A DNA stretch of 64,000 nucleotides from UBA4582 sp038106185 (GTDB taxonomy: Bacteria > Pseudomonadota > Gammaproteobacteria > Pseudomonadales > Azotimanducaceae), in contig JAYODE010000015.1 in NCBI GenBank assembly GCA_038106185.1, forward strand, positions 6,105 through 70,104, in the 5' to 3' direction. The notes below the pieces were generated by a model that was not told where the DNA came from, did no database searches, and saw nothing but the letters and a program-made list of their open reading frames with translations. The position numbers and the translations under genes were made by a program. This document shows positions 25,387-33,116 of this stretch, piece by piece; position 1 is the stretch's first letter, and each line of letters starts with the position of its first letter.

Positions 25387-25827
25387 ATGACGCGTCATCT
25401 CAGGATCAAACAATTGTCGTATGTCGCCGCGAGTGCGAGGAAAAGCCCTGGTTTCCTTGGGTCGCAAGCCATTCAAATGGCGCGCATCACGCCGTCAACA
25501 CTCGCCTTTGGTAGTACTTTATTTAGTAGCACTTTATTTAGTAGCACTTTATTTAGTAGTACTTTCTTTGGCAGAGCTTTCTTTGGTATTACTTTCTTTG
25601 GTAGCACTTTCTTTGGTAGCACTAGCTTTGGAGGCATTTATAGTCTTGATATCAACTGTATTGGCTTGGCTGTAGTTGGCTTGACTGTAGTTGGCTTAAC
25701 TGTAGTTGGCTTGACTGTAGTTGGCTTGACTGTAGTTGGTTTGACTCTAATTGGTCTGACTGTGATTAGATTGAATAAGGTTGGTCTGAATATAGTCTCT
25801 GACGATTTGCCAGGCATCGTCGGCTGA
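25387..25827 (+). CDS. Repeat-encoded open frame with pentapeptide periodicity (doubtful gene)
   Basis: An open frame of 147 codons (ATG 25387; GTG 25381 also possible). It reads through both 15-bp arrays and gives STLFS/STFFG units followed by GLTVV units. The residues loosely resemble a pentapeptide-repeat protein, but any stop-free 15-bp array gives pentapeptides in every frame, and the +2 frame here is also open. It overlaps the 3' end of the LOG gene by 81 bp and lacks a good ribosome site. Most likely a by-product of the arrays. Confidence 0.2.
   Translation: MTRHLRIKQLSYVAASARKSPGFLGSQAIQMARITPSTLAFGSTLFSSTLFSSTLFSSTFFGRAFFGITFFGSTFFGSTSFGGIYSLDINCIGLAVVGLTVVGLTVVGLTVVGLTVVGLTLIGLTVIRLNKVGLNIVSDDLPGIVG
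25510..25629. repeat. 15-bp tandem array I
   Basis: Eight units of 15 bp, consensus GGTAGCACTTTCTTT with AGTAGCACTTTATTT variants; two units (25525-25554) are identical. It lies downstream of the beta-CASP gene and is separated by 31 bp from a second 15-bp array of different sequence. Confidence 0.9.
25661..25795. repeat. 15-bp tandem array II overlapping the LOG gene 3' end
   Basis: Nine units of 15 bp, consensus TTGGCTTGACTGTAG. The five units outside the gene are nearly identical, and the four at 25736-25795 are diverged. The diverged ones encode the last residues of the LOG protein, as pentapeptides YIQTN, LIQSN and HSQTN. The LOG stop (TAG, 25747-25749) arises inside one unit where TAC became TAG. 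Confidence 0.9.
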
Positions 25828-26670
25828 CTCGACGAATTGGATCAAGTCTTTGTCTGCCGGGCTGATCATGCCTTCCTCGACGAGGAGGTCAAAGTTCAAC
25901 AGTGATTCCCAATAGCGTCGATCGAAGGCGATGATGGGTAACGGTTTTATCTTATTGGTTTGAATGAGTGTCAAGGTTTCAAACAGCTCATCAAGCGTGC
26001 CGAATCCGCCAGGAAACACGATCAGCGCCTGGGCTCGCAGTAAGAAGTGCATCTTGCGAATCGCGAAGTAGTGAAACTGGAAACACAACGAAGGCGTGAT
26101 ATAGCTGTTGGGCTTCTGTTCATGGGGTAGAGTGATATTCAACCCGATAGATTCACCGCCGGCGTCGCTTGCGCCGCGATTGGCGGCCTCCATGATGCCC
26201 GGGCCTCCGCCTGTAATAATATGCAATCTGGGTAGATTTCGGGCGCAGGACTCGCGTGTGATTTTTTCGGCCAATAATCGCGCTTCGTTGTAATAACGAA
26301 CCCGTTTCGCACTGTTTAATGCTTGGCGTTGCTCTGCCAGGAGATGTTTGTCGGTGGGGCTTTGCGCCAATCGCTCTTGAATGTCTTGTAACCTCTCGGC
26401 AGCTAACTCAGGCGACAAAATCCGTGCACTGCCAAAGATTACGATCGTGTGGCTGATGTTATGGTCTATCAGCGTCAACTCTGGTTTTGAGAGTTCCAGC
26501 AAGAGCCGCACGGGTCGCATCTCATCGGAGAGGATGAAGTCGTCATCGGCATAGGCCAGACGATAAGAAGGTGAGGTAGACTGGGGCGTGGCCAGATGGG
26601 TCTCGCGGGTATATTTGACGTCTTCGGCGGCGCTGGGAAAGGGCTTTCTGGGTTTCGTCGGATCAGTCAA
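25747..26670 (-). CDS. LOG family (TIGR00730-type) Rossmann-fold protein
   Basis: 307-aa protein of the LOG/lysine decarboxylase-like superfamily, whose characterised members are nucleoside 5'-monophosphate phosphoribohydrolases. Motifs: VIFGSARI, HIITGGGPGIMEAANRGASDAGG and VFPGGFGTLDELFETLTLIQ (the PGGxGTxxE signature). The N-terminal ~70 residues are an extension seen in the longer LOG subgroup. The last ~15 residues (YIQTNLIQSNHSQTN) are encoded by a tandem array and are probably a recent, non-conserved addition. Confidence 0.85.
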   Translation of the reverse strand: MTDPTKPRKPFPSAAEDVKYTRETHLATPQSTSPSYRLAYADDDFILSDEMRPVRLLLELSKPELTLIDHNISHTIVIFGSARILSPELAAERLQDIQERLAQSPTDKHLLAEQRQALNSAKRVRYYNEARLLAEKITRESCARNLPRLHIITGGGPGIMEAANRGASDAGGESIGLNITLPHEQKPNSYITPSLCFQFHYFAIRKMHFLLRAQALIVFPGGFGTLDELFETLTLIQTNKIKPLPIIAFDRRYWESLLNFDLLVEEGMISPADKDLIQFVESADDAWQIVRDYIQTNLIQSNHSQTN

Positions 26671-27111
26671 GGATATGTCCTTTTATAGCGTTCTTTTAGA
26701 CTTTCGGCCTTTCCATGAGTGGTAAGGCCCTCATGGGTTTTTTCGAGCAGCTGGCGGTTTGCAACTGGTGGTTTAAGGAGCTTATTCAATCGTATAGCCG
26801 TTGAGAACTCAGAGGCGACCAGCTGTTAGGCAGTGGTGATGCATAGCGGTCAGGTGAGATGCAACTGCTTGTCATTCGCCTTGCAATAATGGTTCACTTT
26901 GGGTGCTGTAAGTGACAGTGTGCAAGCAGCGGCAGGTGGCAATGCGGGCAAATTGCGGGCATGCTGTATGAATCAGAGAGTAGCGCTTGATCGAGTAGCC
27001 CAGCCGGGCTTAGATGTGCAACTTGGCAGCCTCGATGTGATTGTCTCAACTGGAAGACGCCCGTTGCCCTGGGGCTTCAAATTAACCGACGCTAAATGAA
27101 ATGGATCTACC
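26671..27111. other. Intergenic region without a supported gene
   Basis: 440 bp between the divergent LOG and crotonase genes. A 67-codon open frame at 26899-27099 has no recognisable family, no good start and no ribosome site. The only structure seen is a pair of competing hairpins at 26706-26743. Promoters for both flanking genes are expected here, but no convincing -35/-10 pair was found. Confidence 0.5.
26706..26743 (+). terminator. Mutually exclusive hairpins followed by a T-run
   Basis: CCATGAG (26713-26719) pairs with CTCATGG (26730-26736) and is followed by G and six T, a terminator shape on the plus strand. An alternative pairing, GGCCTT (26706-26711) with AAGGCC (26724-26729), would disrupt it. 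The layout resembles an attenuator, but no plus-strand gene lies immediately up- or downstream. On the minus strand it is the LOG leader. Confidence 0.4.
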
Positions 27112-27951
27112 ATGAGCTATACCTGCTTTGATGTCAGTATTGACAATGACATTGCCCACATTCGTCTGAAGCGCCCTGAAAAGCGTAATAGCATGAATAC
27201 CGAATTCTGGGAGGAATTGCCTGAGATCGTGAATGACATAGACGACAACAGCAAGGCGCGGGTGATCGTCATTTCCTCGACCGGCCCTCATTTCAGCTCT
27301 GGTTTGGATATAGGCAGTGTCGTCTCAGCAGGTAGCCAGTCGAGTGTTGCTGACGCGAAACAGCGTCGCAGTCATGGCGAAAGTTTCTATCGCATGGCAA
27401 AACGAATGCAAAATACCTTCAGCTGCCTCGAGGATTGCCGAATACCGGTACTGGCGGCGATTCAGGGTGGCTGTATCGGGGGCGGTATGGACTTTGTCAC
27501 CGCCTGCGATATCCGATATGCGACGGAGGACGCATTTTTTACCGTTTACGAGGTGAAAATCGGGATGACTGCTGATGTTGGTACCTTTCCTCGGTTGGTG
27601 AAGCTCATACCAGAGGGTATTGTACGTGAACTGGCCTATACGGGGCGCCGCATGCTCGCTGCTGAAGCGCGTCAGGTCGGGCTCGTTAACCGCGTATTTG
27701 TCGACCAGGCAGCCATGCTTGAAGGTGTTTTGAGCGTCGCTCGCGAAATTGCTGCCAATGCACCGCTGGCGGTGTATGGTTCAAAGCGCATGATCAATTA
27801 TTCTCGAGATCATTCCACAGCAGACAGTTTGGATTATATCAGTATCTGGAATGCCAGTTTTCTGCAGACAGACGAGATGGTAGAAGCCATCAGTGCCAAC
27901 AAAGAAAAGCGTGCAGGTGACTTTGCCGCACTGCCAAAGAAGAGGCGTTGA
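27112..27951 (+). CDS. Enoyl-CoA hydratase/isomerase family protein, dienoyl-CoA isomerase-like
   Basis: Crotonase-fold enzyme of 279 aa. The oxyanion-hole segments are SSTGPHFSSGLDIGS and AAIQGGCIGGGMDFVTACDIRY. The active-site strand reads FFTVYEVKIGMTADVGTFPRL: the acidic residues in YEVKIG and ADVG match those of delta(3,5)-delta(2,4)-dienoyl-CoA isomerase (ECH1), which handles odd-position double bonds in beta-oxidation. The main alternative is another crotonase. It is followed 2 bp later by an uncharacterised gene and then hisB. Confidence 0.85.
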   Translation: MSYTCFDVSIDNDIAHIRLKRPEKRNSMNTEFWEELPEIVNDIDDNSKARVIVISSTGPHFSSGLDIGSVVSAGSQSSVADAKQRRSHGESFYRMAKRMQNTFSCLEDCRIPVLAAIQGGCIGGGMDFVTACDIRYATEDAFFTVYEVKIGMTADVGTFPRLVKLIPEGIVRELAYTGRRMLAAEARQVGLVNRVFVDQAAMLEGVLSVAREIAANAPLAVYGSKRMINYSRDHSTADSLDYISIWNASFLQTDEMVEAISANKEKRAGDFAALPKKRR

Positions 27952-27953
27952 GC

Positions 27954-28349
27954 ATGGTCGTGGGTGTGTGGCAGCCGACAAAGGTCGATGCTGAAACAGG
28001 CGTAAGCCTTGCAGATCTTCATTCCTACACCAGCCTATCTGACGAGGCGCTGGCGAATTTGGCGACATGTCTTAGCGAAGCTCAAGTCAGGCGTGATGGT
28101 CGTTTGATGCGACTCGAAGAGGCACCCTGGCAGGTGGCAACTGCGCTCAGTGATGACGAACTGATCAGCCTGGTGCGGTTTTTCACCCTCGCAGAACGAC
28201 AGTTGCCTGGCTGGGATGGGGGTAAGCAGTCGCCGGTCATTTATTTGGTTCGAATACTCAAGCAGCGTGGCGCCTTCTCACCGTCCCTGCGACTCTGGGT
28301 CAAGGCCAATACCGAGAACCGCTACCTGCCCAATGGCGCACTGCTGTAA
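27954..28349 (+). CDS. Uncharacterised protein between the crotonase and hisB
   Basis: 131-aa protein (ATG 27954; the frame is open from TTG 27948) with no signal peptide or membrane segment. The sequence is mostly helical with acidic and aromatic patches; notable parts are LSDDELISLVRFFTLAE, LPGWDGGKQSPVIYLVRILK and WVKANTENRYLPNGALL. The composition looks like a genuine conserved gene rather than a shadow frame. No family could be named. It starts 2 bp after the crotonase stop and ends 41 bp before hisB, so it is likely co-transcribed with both. Confidence 0.75.
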   Translation: MVVGVWQPTKVDAETGVSLADLHSYTSLSDEALANLATCLSEAQVRRDGRLMRLEEAPWQVATALSDDELISLVRFFTLAERQLPGWDGGKQSPVIYLVRILKQRGAFSPSLRLWVKANTENRYLPNGALL

Positions 28350-28390
28350 ATACCGTATAATGCCTCGTTTTCGGCGAAAGGCGAGTAGGT

Positions 28391-28990
28391 ATGGCAGCGA
28401 CAGAGCGCAAGGCACAAGTAGATCGAGACACGCTCGAAACGCAGATCAGCGTCAGTATTAACCTGGATGGCACCGGCGTGTCGAGCTTCGACACAGGGTT
28501 GCCATTTCTTGAGCATATGCTTGATCAAATTGCACGTCACGGGCTGATTGACATCCAGATCAATGCGCGAGGTGACCTTCACATTGACGCGCACCACACA
28601 GTTGAAGATATAGGTATCACGCTTGGTCAGGCATTCTATCAGGCCATGGGCGATAAGCGCGGTATACGTCGCTATGGGCATGCCTATGTGCCGCTTGACG
28701 AAGCCTTATCACGGGTGGTGGTTGATTTCTCCGGACGTCCTGGCCTGGAGTACCATGTCGATTTTACTCGAGCCAGTGTGGGTAACTTCGATGTTGACCT
28801 GTTTCGAGAGTTCTTTCACGGATTTGTCAATCACGGGAACCTGACGCTGCATATTGATAATCTTCGCGGCGAAAATACCCACCACCAGATTGAAACAATT
28901 TTTAAGGCTTTCGGTCGGTCCTTGCGCATGGCGCTGGAGATGGATCCGCGAATGGGTGACACCATGCCTTCGACAAAAGGAACCCTGTAG
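28391..28990 (+). CDS. hisB: Imidazoleglycerol-phosphate dehydratase
   Basis: Sixth step of histidine biosynthesis; 199 aa, the monofunctional form without the N-terminal phosphatase of enterics. Mn-binding histidine motifs are present: FLEHMLDQIARHG, DAHHTVEDIGITLG, FFHGFVNHGNLTLH and NTHHQIETIFKAFG. A TATAAT at 28356-28361 lies upstream but without a matching -35. The stop codon overlaps the hisA GTG by one base. Confidence 0.96.
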   Translation: MAATERKAQVDRDTLETQISVSINLDGTGVSSFDTGLPFLEHMLDQIARHGLIDIQINARGDLHIDAHHTVEDIGITLGQAFYQAMGDKRGIRRYGHAYVPLDEALSRVVVDFSGRPGLEYHVDFTRASVGNFDVDLFREFFHGFVNHGNLTLHIDNLRGENTHHQIETIFKAFGRSLRMALEMDPRMGDTMPSTKGTL

Positions 28991-29733
28991 TGGAAATTAT
29001 CCCGGCAATTGATTTTAAAGATGGCAAGGTGGTTAACCTTAGACAGGGGCGCCTGGAAGAGTCGACTGTCTATTCTGATGATCCGGTGGGGATGGCTGAT
29101 CATTGGGTCAAGCAGGGTGCGCGGCGCCTGCATCTGGTCGATCTTGACGGGGCATTTGAGGGTTATCCCGTTAACCATGCGCTCATTGCGATGATCGCTG
29201 CTAATCATCCTCAGTTGACCATTCAATTGGGCGGCGGTATCCGTAGTCCTGAAGTGATCGAGTCCTATCTGAATGCCGGTGTGGATTATGTCATTATCGG
29301 TACTAAAGCGGTCGAAGAGCCTGAGTTTGTGGGTGCCATGTGTCAAAAATTTCCCGGCCATATTATGGTCGGGCTGGATGGCCTGCATGGAATGGTCGCG
29401 AAAAATGGTTGGAAAGAGGTGACTGATATCTCAGTGAAGAGTCTTGCCCTGCTGTTTGCAAGCGACGGCATTGAGTCCATTATCTATACGGATATCGGCA
29501 AGGACGGCATGATGGGTGGTGTCAATCTGCGAGCGACCAAGGATCTTGCAGAGTCCGTTTCTGTACCTATCATCGCCTCAGGCGGTGTCACCGACATGCG
29601 GGATATTCTGGCGCTGCTGGAAGTCGGTGAAAAAATTAATGGTGGTATCGCCGGCGTGATTACCGGCCGGGCGATCTATGAAGGTACCTTGAATCTGGCG
29701 GAGGCCATTGCTGTTGCCAGTAAGTCGCGTTAA
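28990..29733 (+). CDS. hisA: Phosphoribosylformimino-5-aminoimidazole carboxamide ribotide isomerase
   Basis: Histidine biosynthesis isomerase, (beta-alpha)8 barrel, 247 aa. Catalytic and phosphate-binding motifs: IPAIDFKDGKVVNLRQG, LGGGIRS, YTDIGKDGMMGGVN and IASGGVTDM. GTG start at 28990 overlaps the hisB stop by 1 nt, so translation is coupled. In most gammaproteobacteria hisH lies between these genes and hisF follows hisA. Here neither is present, and the next gene is convergent. Confidence 0.95.
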   Translation: MEIIPAIDFKDGKVVNLRQGRLEESTVYSDDPVGMADHWVKQGARRLHLVDLDGAFEGYPVNHALIAMIAANHPQLTIQLGGGIRSPEVIESYLNAGVDYVIIGTKAVEEPEFVGAMCQKFPGHIMVGLDGLHGMVAKNGWKEVTDISVKSLALLFASDGIESIIYTDIGKDGMMGGVNLRATKDLAESVSVPIIASGGVTDMRDILALLEVGEKINGGIAGVITGRAIYEGTLNLAEAIAVASKSR

Positions 29734-29744
29734 GAATGCTGCGT

Positions 29745-30548
29745 TTATTCGACGGCGCTGAAGTCGGCGGACCGAGTGCCCAGAGCGCCACGCAGGTTCT
29801 GCACTTGCTGGCGCTTGAGGAGCGCTGAGACTGAAATCACCTCCACAGCTTGCTGAGCCAATTCGGGTATGGCTTGGGTCAGGTAATCCAACGTCGCCGG
29901 ATAAGGGTGAGCAATAGCGATGCCGGTGCCGTCCCTGTGGGCCTTAGCCAAGAGGGCCTTAAATGCTTGATCAATACTGGTAAATGTCTGGTCATTGTCA
30001 AGAAACACATCTCGACTGGATGACTGAAGGTGGCGAGCCTTGGCGACATTCAGAGCGACAGTATGAGCTGTAGTTCTCGAGTCAATAAAGTAAAGCTCGC
30101 GCTGTTTAAGCTTGGCCATCAGCCAGTTCATCTGCTGATTCTGTTGGGTCAGCTGACTGCCCATGTGGTTGTTGACGCCCTTCAGATGCGGAACCTGCTG
30201 AATGGCCCACTCAAGGGTCCGGTAGAATTCCTGTTCAGTCAAATACTGAGTCAAACCGCCCGGCCCAAGGGGTTGTTCCCCAAGGTTGGCCATAGGCATA
30301 TGCAGCATGACTTCTTTACCACTTTGATGTGCCATCTCAGCAAGCACTTGAGCATACTCGGTATGGGGCAGGATGGAATAGGTCAGCATAGCCGGTAATT
30401 CAATCGCCCGTTCACCGCGGTGCAAGTGGTGACCCATATCGTCGATGATAATAGCGATGTAGGTGGTGGGGTTCTGTCTTTCCTGCGCCAACAGGTTGCC
30501 GCTGAACAGCAACCAGAACATTAATAACGATTGAAGCCAGCTGGACAC
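29745..30548 (-). CDS. yibQ: Divergent polysaccharide deacetylase family protein YibQ
   Basis: 267 aa with an N-terminal signal peptide (LLMFWLLFSGNLLAQ) and a NodB-like barrel of the divergent polysaccharide deacetylase (YibQ) family: IAIIIDDMGHH, VMLHMPM, GVNNHMGSQLT, FIDSRTT and GIAIAHPY. Catalytic residues only partly match true deacetylases, and the activity of YibQ is unknown; it is periplasmic by prediction. It follows ctpA by 8 bp in the gpmI-envC-ctpA-yibQ order common to gammaproteobacteria, which suggests cell-envelope work. Confidence 0.88.
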   Translation of the reverse strand: MSSWLQSLLMFWLLFSGNLLAQERQNPTTYIAIIIDDMGHHLHRGERAIELPAMLTYSILPHTEYAQVLAEMAHQSGKEVMLHMPMANLGEQPLGPGGLTQYLTEQEFYRTLEWAIQQVPHLKGVNNHMGSQLTQQNQQMNWLMAKLKQRELYFIDSRTTAHTVALNVAKARHLQSSSRDVFLDNDQTFTSIDQAFKALLAKAHRDGTGIAIAHPYPATLDYLTQAIPELAQQAVEVISVSALLKRQQVQNLRGALGTRSADFSAVE

Positions 30549-30556
30549 GGAATGAC

Positions 30557-31870
30557 TTATCCTTGAGATGACTGAGTTCTGGTCGCCAGAATATTGATAC
30601 CCTTGAGCAGGACCAACGCCTCGTGCAATTGATAGTCTTTCGTTGCCAACGCAGAGTCAGTGACATCCGCTGACGTGGATTCAGGGTGTTCGCCGTTGGG
30701 CAGGTGTCCCGGCAGGTCTTTTTCTTTGATACTGAACTGGTTGGGTTTTGCCGGAGTGATCGTGGAAGGGTCGATCCAAATATCAGGAACTATGCCCTCG
30801 GCCTGAATGGATCGGCCATTGGGTGTGTAATACAGCGCCGTAGTGAGCTTGATGGCTTTTTCATTATTCAGCGGCAGAATGGTCTGGACTGAGCCCTTGC
30901 CGAAGGTCCTGGTGCCCATAATAATCGCTCGGTGGTGATCCTGGAGTGCGCCGGCAACAATTTCTGATGCGGAAGCGGTGCCCTCATTCACCAGAACCAC
31001 AATGGGTATGCCTGCTGTAGCATCAGGGGAGGTTGCGCTGAAGCGCAGGTCGGCATTGGGCAGACGACCCGCCGTATAGACAATCAGGCCGTCATCCATG
31101 AAGACATTCGAGACCGCCACGGCAGACTGTAAGATGCCGCCAGGATTATTGCGCAGATCCAGGACAAGACCCAAGAGCTCGCCTTCAGTCTTCAGTTGGC
31201 TGACTGCGTCCTCGACTTCGGTGCCCGTATGGCTCTGAAACTGCGCGATTCGAATATAGCCATAGCCAGTTTCCAGGAGTCTTTGGCGAACACTGGCAAC
31301 GGCGATCACCTCGCGTGTCAGGCTGATTTCAAAAGGCTGGGCATTGCCTTCTCTTACCAGGGTGAGCCTGACTGTGCTGCCAGGCTCGCCGCGCATCGCC
31401 TCGATCGCTTCGCCAAGGCTCATGCCTTTGATAGGCTGGTCATTGAGTTGAATGATCATGTCACCCGGTTGAACGCCGGCCCTTTCTGCTGGTGTGCCAT
31501 CCATGGGGGCGATAATTCGAACAAATCCATCCTCCATGCTGACCTCGAGGCCAACGCCCCCATAATTACCCGTCGTGTCTTCCTGCAACTCTGAAAAAGA
31601 TTCACGATCCAGATAGGCGGAATGTGGGTCAAGCTGTGACAGCATGCCTTTGATCGCATTCTCCAGCAAAGTGCGATCGTCAATCTCTTCAACATAGGCG
31701 CTGCTGACGCGATCAAAGGCTTCTGCAAATACCCGCAATTCGTTCAGTGGCAGTCTTGCCGGCAGTGTCTGTTGGGCATCTGGGGCGCCATCTGTAGCCG
31801 CCACTGTGTTAATCACGAGTGCCATGACCATAAACAGTAGGCCTTGCCTGCCGGATTGGGTGATAAACAT
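30557..31870 (-). CDS. ctpA: Carboxyl-terminal processing protease, S41A family
   Basis: Periplasmic serine protease of 437 aa with an N-terminal hydrophobic signal. Domains: N-terminal helical segment, PDZ domain (about 95-180; GVGLEVSMEDGFVRII), then the S41 core with the nucleophile in EGTASASEIVAGAL and the general-base lysine in TFGKGSVQTI. It degrades or processes periplasmic proteins. In Pseudomonas the homologue controls peptidoglycan hydrolases. It lies just downstream of envC, consistent with a shared envelope role. Confidence 0.93.
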   Translation of the reverse strand: MFITQSGRQGLLFMVMALVINTVAATDGAPDAQQTLPARLPLNELRVFAEAFDRVSSAYVEEIDDRTLLENAIKGMLSQLDPHSAYLDRESFSELQEDTTGNYGGVGLEVSMEDGFVRIIAPMDGTPAERAGVQPGDMIIQLNDQPIKGMSLGEAIEAMRGEPGSTVRLTLVREGNAQPFEISLTREVIAVASVRQRLLETGYGYIRIAQFQSHTGTEVEDAVSQLKTEGELLGLVLDLRNNPGGILQSAVAVSNVFMDDGLIVYTAGRLPNADLRFSATSPDATAGIPIVVLVNEGTASASEIVAGALQDHHRAIIMGTRTFGKGSVQTILPLNNEKAIKLTTALYYTPNGRSIQAEGIVPDIWIDPSTITPAKPNQFSIKEKDLPGHLPNGEHPESTSADVTDSALATKDYQLHEALVLLKGINILATRTQSSQG

Positions 31871-31904
31871 CTACGTCTCCTGGCTCTTGGCCAAAGTTTT
31901 GTTC

Positions 31905-33116
31905 TTAGGCGCGACGCTTGCTGCGCGCTTTGCACCAATTCTGTGGGTTCGTGGGTTTACCGCTATGACGGATTTCGAAATACAGTCCGACCTGACTTTG
32001 GCCACCGCTGTCTCCTACACTGGCAATATTTTCGCCGGCATTGACCCAGTCCCCTGTCTCTCGAAAGAGTACCTGGTTGTGCCCGTACAAGGACATGTAA
32101 CCATCACCATGACTGATTATCATCAGAAGACCAAAACCCCTTAGCCAATCTGAAAAGACCACGCGCCCATAGTGAATCGCGTAAACCGGGTCACCTTCCT
32201 TGGCTTCGATTAGCACCCCACTCCACTTGAGTTTGGCGTTACTCCGTTGACTGCCATAGCTATTGAGAATATTACCAGCAACCGGTAACAGCATTTGACC
32301 TTTTCGGCTCTCAAAGCTGACAGTCGCGGCGGGCGATGCGAGTGCGACAATATTCGCGTTGATTTTTTCCAGCAAGTCTTCAAGTACCTGGCGGTTCTGG
32401 CTTAGCTTTTGTATCTCTGAACCAGTCGCAGTGATCTCTCGATTGAGCTCAACCAGTGTTGCTTGTTTTTCGGCCTGGGCCAATTGCAGCTGCTGTCGCT
32501 GAGTGACAAGTTGCGAATGACTTTCTTGGCGCGCGATATTCTCGGTCTCAAGACTGGCGGTAACTTCTGCAAGCTGCTCAAGAGTACCCCGGTAGCGCGC
32601 TATCTGTTCGGCTCTCGCCTGATTAAAATACTGATAGTAGGTCAGCATGCGATCCAGCTGGTTGGGATCCTCTTGGTTAAGCAGCACTTTCATATAGGGC
32701 TGTTGACCGATTTCATAAGCCGCCCTGATTTGTTTGGCGAGATACATCTGTTGCTGCATCCGCGCCCGCTCAAGCTCTGCCTGCTCTCGACGCAGCTCGG
32801 CAATTTTCTTTTCGCCCTGGTCTAGCTGTTGTTGTATGTCCTCAATTTTCCTGAGCAGGTTGTTGATGGCCTTCTCGTTATTCTGAAGGTTGCTCTCCAG
32901 TGAAGAACGCTCGCTCTGGGTTTTGCTTAGCAGTTGTTGAAATTTAGTGATCTCGGCTTCAAGACTCTTCAGCTGTTGCTCGAGTAACTTCGGATCCTGG
33001 GGTTTCGCTGCACTCGACATGGCGCTGGCGAGCAATAGACTGAGGCCCAGACCGATCAAAAGTGACAGGCATCTCGCGCTCCTGGTTCTTATTTGACCCC
33101 TTAGGCGTTGAGTCAC
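31905..33116 (-). CDS. envC: Murein hydrolase activator EnvC-like, M23/LytM protein
   Basis: 403 aa: signal/anchor (LSLLIGLGLSLLLASAMSSA), long coiled coil (about residues 45-265) and C-terminal LytM domain. The LytM domain is degenerate: the zinc-ligand positions read NSYGSQRSNAK...GLYFEIRHSG with no HxxxD/HxH set. This is as in E. coli EnvC, which activates AmiA/AmiB at the septum rather than cutting murein. It overlaps gpmI by one base. Confidence 0.9.
   Translation of the reverse strand: MTQRLRGQIRTRSARCLSLLIGLGLSLLLASAMSSAAKPQDPKLLEQQLKSLEAEITKFQQLLSKTQSERSSLESNLQNNEKAINNLLRKIEDIQQQLDQGEKKIAELRREQAELERARMQQQMYLAKQIRAAYEIGQQPYMKVLLNQEDPNQLDRMLTYYQYFNQARAEQIARYRGTLEQLAEVTASLETENIARQESHSQLVTQRQQLQLAQAEKQATLVELNREITATGSEIQKLSQNRQVLEDLLEKINANIVALASPAATVSFESRKGQMLLPVAGNILNSYGSQRSNAKLKWSGVLIEAKEGDPVYAIHYGRVVFSDWLRGFGLLMIISHGDGYMSLYGHNQVLFRETGDWVNAGENIASVGDSGGQSQVGLYFEIRHSGKPTNPQNWCKARSKRRA

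Noticed and set aside
25510..25795. CRISPR array
   Set aside because: Units are head-to-tail with no unique spacers, and the period is only 15 bp. No cas genes are present.
25387..25827. A true pentapeptide-repeat protein gene on the plus strand
   Set aside because: The repeats are 15-bp DNA units, so every stop-free frame shows pentapeptides. There is no good ribosome site, and the frame overlaps the conserved LOG gene. Listed only as a low-confidence frame.
31905..33116. Loss of catalytic residues in EnvC as a novelty
   Set aside because: EnvC-type LytM domains are normally degenerate because the protein activates amidases rather than cutting murein.
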